Part shown: positions 43,869 through 52,125 of the stretch, piece by piece
How the letters are laid out: each line of letters starts with the position of its first letter
Position numbering within the stretch: position 1 is the stretch's first letter
From: Sphingobacterium zeae
GTDB taxonomy: Bacteria > Bacteroidota > Bacteroidia > Sphingobacteriales > Sphingobacteriaceae
DNA length: 64,000 bases
Direction of reading: 5' to 3'
Assembly (NCBI RefSeq): GCF_030818895.1
Contig: NZ_JAUTBA010000001.1
Location: forward strand, 1 to 64,000
Made by a program: the position numbers and the translations under genes
Notes under the pieces: model-generated
What the model was told of the DNA's origin: nothing
The model's database searches: none
Seen by the model: the letters and a program-made list of their open reading frames with translations, nothing else

Positions 43869-45007
43869 AATCTACCTCCACAGATAACGGCAGTAAAGGC
43901 GGGCAATAGCCTCCTTAAAACCCCAAAAAACAACAAGCCCAACAGAATAACACAGACTGGACAAACGAAATACATTAACAGCAGCATCACATCCGTTTGC
44001 GGCTTAACCCAACCAAACAAAAATTTGATGATAAAAACCAGCGGTAAACGGTGATAAGCAAATATAAAAAAACTTGCACTAACCAAAAAGTGATTTGGAC
44101 GCCAGCTACCCTTTTCAATAAAGTACCCCGTCACTGCAACCGCAGATATCAAACCCAACAATACATTTGCACAATACAAATAGCTCCAACCGCCCTTTTC
44201 AAAACCGTAAAACGCTACTATGATTAATAGTATATAACATAGCACAGGCCAAGGTAAAAATGACTTGATAATAAGCACAAAGTTCTTATTATATAAACTA
44301 AAATAAGCCCCTGCCGAGAAGAAAAAAAAGGATACACTGCTCCATCCGGGTAGGTAAAAATAGGGGTTCAAGACCCAAACTAACCCAAGTATCAGCACGG
44401 CAAATATAGCCAACTTCCTAATTAAAAAGTAAATGATCGGCGACAGCAGTACAACCACCATCAGATCACGAATAAACCAAAAGGGCGAATTGATAGGTAA
44501 ATTTTTTGCTGCTTTGCCATGCACATGGGAAGTGTCCCACAAAGACCAAAGCCAATCGGCGACACTGTACTGGACTATCGGCTTATTGGAGCCCGACAAT
44601 AGTTCCGCAAAAAAGGTTTGTGCAAAAAAGAAAAAAAGTAATACCACCAAATTCCAAAAAATATATGGAATCAGTAAACTAGTTATCCGCTTTCTTAACT
44701 TTTTCAAATAAACCAAAAACGAAAAAGACTCCGTACCATAAAAAAAAAGGAAACCAGAGATAAAAAAGAAAAGTGGCACACATACCTCAAACACAAGCTT
44801 CGAAAAGAGAAAAAAAAACTGTTCAAAAACAGCATATTGACCAATGTCAACCTGTCTCGCGCCTTGAATGATAATATTTGAAAAATCCGTATGAATAAAA
44901 ACAACTCCAACAATCAGCGGAAAACGTAAAAAATCAATAGTATTCGACAGGAGCTGTTCTGACGTCAAATAACCTAAAGTCGAAGGGTGAGAATATTCTC
45001 TTTCCAT
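43865..45007 (-). CDS. Acyltransferase family 3 membrane protein
   Basis: This 380-residue protein has about ten membrane helices. The family features are RFPLIVGVVFIHTDF near residue 28 (the conserved His follows the first helix), FFFISGFLFF near residue 80, a basic loop LKKLRKRITSLLIPYIFWNL, and NSPFWFIRDLMVVVLLSPI near residue 170. These match the acyltransferase 3 domain that O-acetylates or succinylates surface glycans, as in OatA-type or exopolysaccharide acyltransferases. It is followed by the C1 peptidase gene with a 4-bp ATGA overlap. The acceptor is unknown; cell-wall or exopolysaccharide modification is the usual role. Confidence 0.87.
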   Translation of the reverse strand: MEREYSHPSTLGYLTSEQLLSNTIDFLRFPLIVGVVFIHTDFSNIIIQGARQVDIGQYAVFEQFFFLFSKLVFEVCVPLFFFISGFLFFYGTESFSFLVYLKKLRKRITSLLIPYIFWNLVVLLFFFFAQTFFAELLSGSNKPIVQYSVADWLWSLWDTSHVHGKAAKNLPINSPFWFIRDLMVVVLLSPIIYFLIRKLAIFAVLILGLVWVLNPYFYLPGWSSVSFFFFSAGAYFSLYNKNFVLIIKSFLPWPVLCYILLIIVAFYGFEKGGWSYLYCANVLLGLISAVAVTGYFIEKGSWRPNHFLVSASFFIFAYHRLPLVFIIKFLFGWVKPQTDVMLLLMYFVCPVCVILLGLLFFGVLRRLLPAFTAVICGGRL

Positions 45008-45111
45008 GAGTCGGATTCGGTTGTCTTGATTATAACCGTAAATTAAACATTTTCAGGCAAATTTTCGTCTTTTTTTTCATTATAAGAAACCTCGCCCCAA
45101 ATTCTATTTTA

Positions 45112-46194
45112 TTAATCCTCATCAGGATTTCGATTATCGCTCTCCTCCTCTTTACCAGCAGCAATCATTTCGTTCACATCAGCCATATCCCCCGTTTCCA
45201 AATGTTCGATCGCCTCAGCCTGCTCTTCTGAGTAGTGGTCAATAAAGAATGTACAACCTATTGGAAAATGATCAGAGCCTATAGAGGGATACGTAAACAG
45301 TTTATCAATAAACACCGTTGGACTATGGAATAAAAGATCCAGCGGCACTCTGAAAAACCAATAATTCGCATGGAAGGTAGATAGTATACCCCTGCCGATA
45401 CGGGCATCGATTAATTTACTGGTTTTTTTAAATAGGAGCGAAGACTTGGCCCACGCCACGTTATTAAAATCTCCAGTAACAACGACCGGCATTTTATAAT
45501 CGTTTACCCGTTTTGCCACACTGAGCAGATCACCATCACGCTCTTTGCTATTTTCTTCTTCAGTAGGACTTGGTGGCGGTGGATGAACAGCAAAAAAAAC
45601 GAACCGATGCCCATCCAGAGTTTCCAGTTCAGTCTCGATACTTGGAATATCATCAGCTACAAAATAATGCACCTCACTTTTATTGATTTTCAGATTAGTA
45701 TAAAAATGCATGCCATAGGTATTGTCTAATGTTACCTTCTCATAATTAGGATAATCCTTTTCCAATACACGCAAGGCTCTTTCCCATCCAGCATCACTTT
45801 CCATGGTCAAAAAAATATGCGGTCTCTCCTTTTGAATCAGCTCGATAAAGCGATTATACGCTGTATTGAATTGCAGTACATTACAAGAGATCACCTTAAT
45901 GCTATCCGATGCACCATCGCTCTTTTGATAGGTTTCTCTGCGCCAAAATTTGGTATAGCGAATCAATATATAGCTATGGTATACAACCAAAGTGAACTGT
46001 ATACCCTGCAGCCACCAAATCCAAGGATCATCGCCTACCAAATAAAAACCCAACGCAACGGTGGGTACCTGAAATACCAATAACTGCAACTTCACGAACT
46101 CAGCTACCCGAAAGATCCAGTGTTGGCTTTGAATAAAGGGCAATACACTCAGTATAATCAATATACTCGAGACTACAATATAGAAAATCAGCAT
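45112..46194 (-). CDS. Endonuclease/exonuclease/phosphatase-family membrane protein
   Basis: This 360-residue protein has two or three N-terminal membrane helices (residues 1-80) followed by an EEP fold: ISCNVLQFNTAYNRF with the first Asn, a metal-binding Glu in LTMESDAGWE, FFAVHPPPP with the catalytic His, VVTGDFNNVAWA with the Asp/Asn pair, and GSDHFPIGC closing the active site. The C-terminal tail is strongly acidic. Homologues are annotated only as nucleases or phosphodiesterases acting outside the cytoplasm; the substrate is unknown. A full-consensus promoter lies just upstream, so it is its own unit. Confidence 0.87.
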   Translation of the reverse strand: MLIFYIVVSSILIILSVLPFIQSQHWIFRVAEFVKLQLLVFQVPTVALGFYLVGDDPWIWWLQGIQFTLVVYHSYILIRYTKFWRRETYQKSDGASDSIKVISCNVLQFNTAYNRFIELIQKERPHIFLTMESDAGWERALRVLEKDYPNYEKVTLDNTYGMHFYTNLKINKSEVHYFVADDIPSIETELETLDGHRFVFFAVHPPPPSPTEEENSKERDGDLLSVAKRVNDYKMPVVVTGDFNNVAWAKSSLLFKKTSKLIDARIGRGILSTFHANYWFFRVPLDLLFHSPTVFIDKLFTYPSIGSDHFPIGCTFFIDHYSEEQAEAIEHLETGDMADVNEMIAAGKEEESDNRNPDED

Positions 46195-46217
46195 ATCGCT
46201 AGGGCTAACATTTTAAA

Positions 46218-46250
46218 CAAACTTAAACAAATTATGCAGATTTCATCAAA
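46218..46250 (-). promoter_or_regulatory. Bacteroidota-type promoter for the EEP-family gene
   Basis: On the minus strand TTTG (46250-46247) and TAAGTTTG (46225-46218) match the -33 and -7 elements with a 21-bp spacer, close to consensus. Transcription would start about 17 bases before the ATG at 46194. Confidence 0.62.
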
Positions 46251-46277
46251 TGATTGTATTCGATTGCTTTTAAACCG

Positions 46278-47363
46278 TTAAAAATCTTTTTGCACCTTCT
46301 CCTCATAGTCTACCCTCGTTTTAGATAACGCGTGCGGGAAATTTGTATGGATATATGCAATCATTTCTTCTCGGATATAACAGCGAAGGTCAAAAGCCTG
46401 ACCCGAATTGCGGCAGCTCATCAGACACCGAATTTCCATGGTACGCTCTTTAAAATCAGTCACCTGAAGTACATTGACCTGACCATCCCAAAGCGGATGC
46501 CCGGAAAGTAGTGTAGTCAATTTCTCACGTAAAAGCTGTACAGGTACCGTAAAATCTGTATAGATAAATACTGTTCCCAATATTTCCGAAGTAGTCCGCG
46601 TCCAGTTCTGAAAAGGCTTCTCAATGAAATAAGTGATGGGCAATACCAAGCGGCGCTTATCCCATATATTCACAACCACATAGGTCAGGTTAATTTCTTC
46701 CACACGCCCCCACTCTCCTTCAACCACCAATACATCATCCATGCGAATGGGCTGCGTAAAAGCAATCTGAAAGCCTGCGAGCAAATTCCCGAGAGACTTC
46801 TGTGCTGCAAACCCAATAATGATACCGCCAACACCTACGCCGGTCAACAAACCCGCGCCAATCTTTTGCATACTATCAAAACTTAGTAGGATAATTGCCA
46901 AAGAAATCACAATAATCAGCGTAACAACCACCTTTCGGATGAAGACGATCTGAGTTCTAATCTTCCTTTCACGCAGATTATTTTCCTTGTTGATATCAAA
47001 ACGATGGTAAAGGTAATCTTCAAAAACCTTGATCCCCTGTATCAATACTAGCGCAAAGAAACTGACCAGTAAAAGTTCATTAGTCCTGCTAACAACACGT
47101 AGCGTCCTTTCGTTAAATTGAGCAAACGGCAGCAAACTGTTAAATAAAATCAAGGGTATAAAAACACTCAGAATACGGTTAAATCGTCTGACAAAGGAAC
47201 GGAATACACTGTAAGACTCCTGTTGAATCGCTTGCCTTCTCAAAAGTGGTATAAAAATGAGCTTAATTAAAAAACCGACCAAAAATGAAAATAGAATTAA
47301 TGCAATATTCCATAGCCATGAAGGCCATTGCTGTGAAAGTTGGATTAATATTTCGTTCATCAT
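46278..47363 (-). CDS. MscS-type mechanosensitive ion channel
   Basis: This 361-residue protein has four or so membrane helices. The last is the pore-lining, Gly/Ala-rich segment (LLTGVGVGGIIIGFAAQKSLGN near residue 185), followed by the beta domain MDDVLVVEGEWGRVEEINLTYVVVNIWDKRRLVLP. Those two blocks are diagnostic of MscS. The C-terminal alpha/beta region is typical in length. Such channels release solutes on hypo-osmotic shock. It has no obvious partner in the neighbourhood, and its upstream region is AT-rich with no clear promoter element. Confidence 0.92.
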   Translation of the reverse strand: MMNEILIQLSQQWPSWLWNIALILFSFLVGFLIKLIFIPLLRRQAIQQESYSVFRSFVRRFNRILSVFIPLILFNSLLPFAQFNERTLRVVSRTNELLLVSFFALVLIQGIKVFEDYLYHRFDINKENNLRERKIRTQIVFIRKVVVTLIIVISLAIILLSFDSMQKIGAGLLTGVGVGGIIIGFAAQKSLGNLLAGFQIAFTQPIRMDDVLVVEGEWGRVEEINLTYVVVNIWDKRRLVLPITYFIEKPFQNWTRTTSEILGTVFIYTDFTVPVQLLREKLTTLLSGHPLWDGQVNVLQVTDFKERTMEIRCLMSCRNSGQAFDLRCYIREEMIAYIHTNFPHALSKTRVDYEEKVQKDF

Positions 47364-47764
47364 GCTTTCTTATCTGTGTTTACGTTTTGTTCCTATAAAA
47401 GAATAACTGATAAAAATGGCTAACGTTTGCATTATTTTCATAAATATAGGATGAAACATTAGTTAGAATACATTTCTGTATTGCCACAAACCATATTTTC
47501 AAATCGGCCTCACATAGAAATTGTACTATCAAACGAATATAAAAACACCAAAAAAAACAAAAACAAATATAAAAACTACTTTACCGGCAAAAAAAATCAA
47601 AATAATATTATAAAACCAAGGAAATACAAAAGAAAAACACGCGAAAAATGAATAATTATTGATATATATCGCTGTAAAAACAATTAAAAATACTAGAAAA
47701 AACTAAAAAAACTAAAAAAATATATAAAAACTTGAAAATAAAAACAAAAAAAACCTTATCTTTA
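47364..47764. other. AT-rich intergenic DNA with phased A-tracts
   Basis: No coding frame is supported. From about 47690 to 47760 the plus strand holds repeated A-runs separated by CT (AAAAAACTAAAAAAACT type, period about 9-10), expected to bend the DNA. They lie directly upstream of the candidate small-RNA promoter. Confidence 0.5.
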
Positions 47765-47840
47765 CAACACCTTAATAGGTTTATAATTGGTTATTTAAAG
47801 GTTTTCATCTCCCCGATTGAAAACCTTTTTTGTTTTTTAT
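47765..47840 (+). ncRNA. Candidate small RNA with a C-rich loop
   Basis: TATCTTTA near 47758-47765, preceded 22 bp upstream by TTG, resembles a Bacteroidota promoter with one mismatch. A transcript starting near 47768 would contain a small CCTTAATAGG hairpin and end in the strong terminator at 47797-47838, about 65-70 bases in all. The terminator loop reads TCTCCCCGAT and is complementary to purine-rich ribosome-binding sites. No protein gene precedes it on this strand. Alternatively it is an attenuator in the leader of the gldL gene, 315 bp downstream. Confidence 0.45.
47797..47838 (+). terminator. Strong rho-independent terminator without an upstream protein gene
   Basis: AAAGGTTTTCA (47797-47807) and TGAAAACCTTT (47818-47828) form a perfect 11-bp stem with a 10-base loop, followed by TTTGTTTTTT. 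The T-run lies on the plus strand. Confidence 0.82.
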
Positions 47841-48154
47841 ATATTTTACGATTAAACCATACAATACATGGTTACATTTAGAGAAAAGCACCCAATTGGC
47901 AGGATACAACGTCCCATAATATAGTTAACAATCCCATCATCATATCCAGATCCTCAGCTATCCAAAAACAGGACCATTGTTAATAACCTTTTGGTATGTT
48001 TTTTGAGCCTAAACAGCCTATTGCAAGGCAACTAACAAAATATGTACATCAGCGCGCGATATACTATAGAAAACACATTTACCGTTTATTGATGATGGAC
48101 ATGAACTAGCACAATAAACTTTCCAAGAAAATTAAACCAAACACTAATAAAAAA
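47841..48154 (+). other. Leader/intergenic region before gldL
   Basis: These 314 bp hold no supported coding frame. A weak dyad AACCAT...ATGGTT lies near 47855-47875. No convincing promoter element for gldL was identified. Confidence 0.4.
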
Positions 48155-48967
48155 ATGAGCAAGAAAAAAGACAATTCAAGATGGCTAAATGTGGCCATAT
48201 CCTGGGGAGCAAGTATCGTCATCATTGGAGTACTGTTTAAGATCCTGCATATCGGCGGTACCACAGCCAATTATATGATCGGAATCGGTTTGGGCGTAGA
48301 GGCTTTCCTTTTCTTTTTAATGGGATTTAATCCGCCGCCACCGGAACCTGACTGGACCCGTGTCTATCCTGAATTGGACGAAAAATTTAATGGTGAACTG
48401 CCACAAAGAGCGAAAACTGTTGTCGCCCAGCCGGCCGGCCCCTCAGCAACTGCAGCTTTAGACAAAATGTTTGCCGATGCCAATATCGAACCAGCAAGCA
48501 TCGAAAATCTAGGCCGCGGCCTACGTGACTTTAGTGAAAAGGTATCTGCCATAAATAAGCTTTCCGATGTCTCATTAGCAACAGAAGAATTCACCAATAA
48601 GCTGCGAACAGCGACTTCCAAGTTTGACAACCTGAGCATCGCCTTCGAAAAAGCCTCCGAAAACCTTGTCGCGATGTCAAATACTTCAGGCGATACGTCC
48701 AACTACCACCAGCAGGTAAAGAGTTTGACAACAAATCTAAGCCAGCTGAATGACATGTACGAACGCGAATTGCGCGATTCGGCATCCCATTTACAATCCA
48801 TGAACAAGTTTTATGAGAATCTGAGCTTTACCATGCAAAACTTCAACGAATCGCTGGATGATTCCAAAGCATTTAAAGATGAAGTGGGCAAGCTTGCTAA
48901 AAACCTTAATGCCTTGAACGCCATTTACGGCAATATGTTGAGCGCGATGAATCAGCCGCGTGTGTAA
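48155..48967 (+). CDS. gldL: GldL, type IX secretion motor inner-membrane subunit
   Basis: This 270-residue protein begins MSKKKDNSRWLNVAISWGASIVIIGVLFKILHIGG, with the first membrane helix, then NYMIGIGLGVEAFLFFLMGF, the second helix with the conserved glutamate, and the PPPPEPDWTRVYPELDE motif typical of GldL/PorL. The cytoplasmic remainder is helical and coiled-coil prone (LSDVSLATEEFTNKLRTATSKFDNL and following) and is somewhat longer than in Flavobacterium GldL. In the known system GldL forms the stator of a proton-driven motor with GldM. It is 30 bp upstream of gldM. No gldK precedes it, which is unusual. Confidence 0.93.
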   Translation: MSKKKDNSRWLNVAISWGASIVIIGVLFKILHIGGTTANYMIGIGLGVEAFLFFLMGFNPPPPEPDWTRVYPELDEKFNGELPQRAKTVVAQPAGPSATAALDKMFADANIEPASIENLGRGLRDFSEKVSAINKLSDVSLATEEFTNKLRTATSKFDNLSIAFEKASENLVAMSNTSGDTSNYHQQVKSLTTNLSQLNDMYERELRDSASHLQSMNKFYENLSFTMQNFNESLDDSKAFKDEVGKLAKNLNALNAIYGNMLSAMNQPRV

Positions 48968-48997
48968 TTAATTCATGTATCACTTAAATCAAAAACA

Positions 48998-50533
48998 ATG
49001 GCATTAGGAAGAGAAACTCCAAGACAAAGGATGATAGGCATCCTCTATCTGGTCTTGCTCGCTTTATTGGCGCTCAATGTACCAGACTCCATCTTGGATG
49101 CATTCAAAAATATCAACAACAGTCTCGAAACATCCAAATCGAATGTCAGCACAGCAGTACAGCAGCTGTTCAATGCATTTGAAAACACTAAACTGAAAGA
49201 AGAGCCCGCACGTGCGAAGCCCATCTATGACAAGGCAAAAAAAGCTCAGGCAATTATTGGCGAACTCAACCAGTATATCGCCTCCTTAAAAGAAGAATTT
49301 GTCAAACAGGGCGGTGGATATGACGAAGAAAAAGGTGATCTAGCGCAGCGGGAAAATGAAGACATCTCGCCAAATCTCATGATCAATGAGAAAAAAGGCA
49401 CTGTGTTAAAAGACAAAATCAATGCTACGCGCACAAAATTACTTGCCCTACTCACACCTGAAGAACAAAAGATGGTATCATTTTCTTTGGAGGCAAAAGA
49501 TCCAGAGAAAGCCGTCAATGGCAAAAAATCCTGGGAGGAAATCAATTTTGGAAGCGGAACTCCTTTAACCGCTGCAATGACCATTTTGACGAAAATACAA
49601 ACAGACGCGCAAAATGCAGAATCTGATGTAGTTAAACTTATCTTGGGTAAAATGGATCAGGCGGTGGTCAATCTGGATAAATTTGCAGCAGTTGCTGTTG
49701 CCCCAACATCCTACTTAGTACAGGGCCAGCCCTACAAAGCAGAAGTATTTCTGACAGCATCCGATTCCAAATCTCAACCCGCAATTTCGGTCAATGGGTC
49801 AGCACTTCAAGTGGTCGACGGAAAAGGGGTATACGCAGTCAATACCAGCCGTGAAGGAATCTATACCTGGACCGGCGTGATCAAAGTCAAACAGACCGAC
49901 GGATCATATAAGGAATATCGCACCCCTGTACAGACCTATCAAGTAGCACGTCCGTCGGCCGTCGTCTCACCCGACAAGATGAATGTACTATATATTGGTG
50001 TAAACAACCCCATTTCTGTATCAGCCCCAGGAACGCCAGCCGATAAAATCCGTGTCAGCATGAGCGGAGGCAGCATTTCAAATGCTGGTGGCGGTAAATA
50101 CAATGTGAAGGTAAGCTCTCCGGGCACAGCACATATTTCCGTTTCTGCCGAAGTAGCACCTGGAAAAACACAAACATTGAGTTCGACCGAATTCCGTGTG
50201 AAGCGCATCCCAGACCCTATTGCCAAATTTGCGGGCAAAACAGGAGGATCCATGGCCACTGTGGCCCTTAAAGCACAAAATGCACTGTTCGCGAAATTGG
50301 ATAACTTTGATTTCGACGCTACCTTCAGGGTGACCAAGTTTACGATGATCATTGCCAAACCACGCGCTGATGCCATCGTATTATCGACTTCCGGAGGGCA
50401 GCTGAGTTCTAGCATGTCATCGGCATTAAATGGTATTGTCCCCGGCACCCGCGTAATCTTCGACAATATCGTTGCAGTAGGTCCTGACGGAACATCCCGC
50501 CAGCTGAATGCTGTCGCGTTGACGGCAAACTAA
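48998..50533 (+). CDS. gldM: GldM, type IX secretion motor periplasmic shaft
   Basis: This 511-residue protein of normal family length has the diagnostic N-terminus ALGRETPRQRMIGILYLVLLALLALNV with the single membrane helix and conserved Arg. A long periplasmic region follows: helical (residues about 30-220), then Ig-like beta domains (VAPTSYLVQGQPYKAEVFL, RPSAVVSPDKMNVLYIGVNNP, and a final FDNIVAVGPDGTSR). GldM dimers pass motion from the inner-membrane motor to the outer-membrane secretion ring. It follows gldL directly and is followed by a strong terminator, so GldN is not cotranscribed. Confidence 0.94.
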   Translation: MALGRETPRQRMIGILYLVLLALLALNVPDSILDAFKNINNSLETSKSNVSTAVQQLFNAFENTKLKEEPARAKPIYDKAKKAQAIIGELNQYIASLKEEFVKQGGGYDEEKGDLAQRENEDISPNLMINEKKGTVLKDKINATRTKLLALLTPEEQKMVSFSLEAKDPEKAVNGKKSWEEINFGSGTPLTAAMTILTKIQTDAQNAESDVVKLILGKMDQAVVNLDKFAAVAVAPTSYLVQGQPYKAEVFLTASDSKSQPAISVNGSALQVVDGKGVYAVNTSREGIYTWTGVIKVKQTDGSYKEYRTPVQTYQVARPSAVVSPDKMNVLYIGVNNPISVSAPGTPADKIRVSMSGGSISNAGGGKYNVKVSSPGTAHISVSAEVAPGKTQTLSSTEFRVKRIPDPIAKFAGKTGGSMATVALKAQNALFAKLDNFDFDATFRVTKFTMIIAKPRADAIVLSTSGGQLSSSMSSALNGIVPGTRVIFDNIVAVGPDGTSRQLNAVALTAN

Positions 50534-50577
50534 AGTCGCCAAATATACTTGTATTTAGTTTTTTTATTAAACACTAC

Positions 50578-50616
50578 AAAAACAGGGCTACCCACTTTTG
50601 GATAGCCCTGTTTTTA
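50578..50616 (+). terminator. Rho-independent terminator after gldM
   Basis: AAAAACAGGGCTA (50578-50590) and TAGCCCTGTTTTT (50603-50615) form a 13-bp stem whose right arm is the U-run. It is 45 bp past the gldM stop and also A/T-flanked on the other strand, so it may serve the convergent kinase gene as well. Confidence 0.92.
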
Positions 50617-50673
50617 TGCGAAAGATTGAAAGCTAAAAACTATGTCAAATGGTTGTTCCGGTTATCGTAGTTC

Positions 50674-51768
50674 CTATGAATGATGCGGAAAAAACAAGCG
50701 AATAACCGTTCCCTTACCCAGCTTACTGGAAAGATTAATAGTGCCGTCCAAGCGCTCCGTCAACTCCTTGACCAATGAAAGCCCTATTCCCGATCCCTGC
50801 GCTTCAATAGTATTGCTTGCTCGCTCATGCGCTTTAAATACAAGCTCCAAATCCTCTTCTGGGATACCGATTCCATTATCTTCCAAATAATAGACAGTCC
50901 CTTTGTTCGTATTTTCACTATAGATAGCAAGATAATCCTGTTCTGTCTGCTTGGCGTATTTTACAGCGTTAACAATCAAATTAAAAAATATCTGATATAT
51001 CACACCGCAGTCTGCTTCCAGCTGGAGGAGATTCCCCAATCTAAACGCCAACTGTGATTCGGGGTAAATAAGCTTAGCTTCAGCAATCCATTCGACAAGT
51101 TTTTTATCCATCTCGATACATTCCCTAATGGGATTGACAGCACGTATTTTATTGATCTGCAGAGTTTGGTTAATGATAGACTGAATATTCTCTATCGCAC
51201 CGCGCATATTTTCATACCATTTTTGCTGAACATGTTCCGGTAAACTGATATCCTTTTGACGCAACATATCGTTTCCCATCTTCAAAATAGACAATGGATT
51301 TTTTAAATCATGGGAAAGCGTATTGGACAAGAGATCCAATTTTCTATTGAAAGAGATTTGCTCCTTTTGGCTCTCCGCTTTCTCATAGGCAAGCTTTCTT
51401 TCGGTAACATCCCAAGACGAGTGTAGAATAGCATAGGTATTTCCCTTCTCGTCCAGCAATGCTTTATACTCGAAATCAAAGTATCGTCTGATAATATTTT
51501 TGCCGGATACGATATCAGCTGGTGTATCCTTGGCCCGATAGCTAATTCCGGTTTTCCAAACATTTTTTAAAATAGATGAAAATCCTTCTTTTTCAAAACT
51601 GGGAAAGCAAGCACTTAAAGTACGTCCTATAATCGAGCTGTCTGCATGCCAGGTATTCAGCATCGCCTGATTGACAAAGGCAATATTCAAGTCCGCACTA
51701 TCATATATAGCCGTAGCTAGCGGAGACTGCTCCAGTACCGAAAGCAAAAGGTGCTCATCAAAAGGCAT
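50674..51768 (-). CDS. PAS-domain sensor histidine kinase
   Basis: This 364-residue soluble kinase has a PAS fold at about residues 10-125 (ATAIYDSADLNIAFVNQAMLNTWH, then YFDFEYKALLDEKGNTYAILHSSWDVTERK). A short coiled linker precedes HisKA with the phospho-His in LSNTLSHDLKNPLS near residue 155. The HATPase domain has FNLIVNAVKYAK (N box), YYLEDNGIGIPEEDLE (G1), GSGIGLSLVKEL (G2) and GKGTVIRLFFP. The frame opens at a TTG (51774), but ATG 51768 is preferred. There is no membrane helix, and no response regulator is adjacent, so it is an orphan kinase; the signal is unknown. Confidence 0.92.
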   Translation of the reverse strand: MPFDEHLLLSVLEQSPLATAIYDSADLNIAFVNQAMLNTWHADSSIIGRTLSACFPSFEKEGFSSILKNVWKTGISYRAKDTPADIVSGKNIIRRYFDFEYKALLDEKGNTYAILHSSWDVTERKLAYEKAESQKEQISFNRKLDLLSNTLSHDLKNPLSILKMGNDMLRQKDISLPEHVQQKWYENMRGAIENIQSIINQTLQINKIRAVNPIRECIEMDKKLVEWIAEAKLIYPESQLAFRLGNLLQLEADCGVIYQIFFNLIVNAVKYAKQTEQDYLAIYSENTNKGTVYYLEDNGIGIPEEDLELVFKAHERASNTIEAQGSGIGLSLVKELTERLDGTINLSSKLGKGTVIRLFFPHHS

Positions 51769-52125
51769 AAACAAAAAATTTAGTGTTCGTGTATCAATAA
51801 ATATATGGGAATTCTAAACAAATTTACGCAACAGAAATAATGCCATTATTGCACTCTCCTACACAAAGAAAAATTAAAAAACAGCTACAAAAAACGCATA
51901 TACCAGTATCCTAACGGATTAACGCCGCGCGCGATCTGAGACAAATCAACAAAAGATTGAATGGATTGATATTGCGCATTCGCCGAAATTAGCAGTATTA
52001 GATAAACCAATTTATAAACCAAATTCACGATTACTCTTAATTCTCGCTGTCTACAAACGCGAATCATAAGAAAATCAAACGCATACTTCACGTAGTTTGA
52101 AAATCGGCAGAATTTAACCGAATGA
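51769..52125. other. Divergent intergenic region with a promoter-like element for the PAS kinase
   Basis: On the minus strand TAAATTTG (51826-51819) fits the -7 element about 50 bp before the kinase ATG; a -33 element is not clear. No TAnnTTTG match was found on the plus strand for the polysaccharide utilisation locus starting at 52126, and no further structure was seen. Confidence 0.4.

Noticed and set aside
47364..48154. Upstream gldK gene
   Set aside because: The interval is AT-rich and non-coding; no sulfatase-modifying-factor-like GldK sequence is present.
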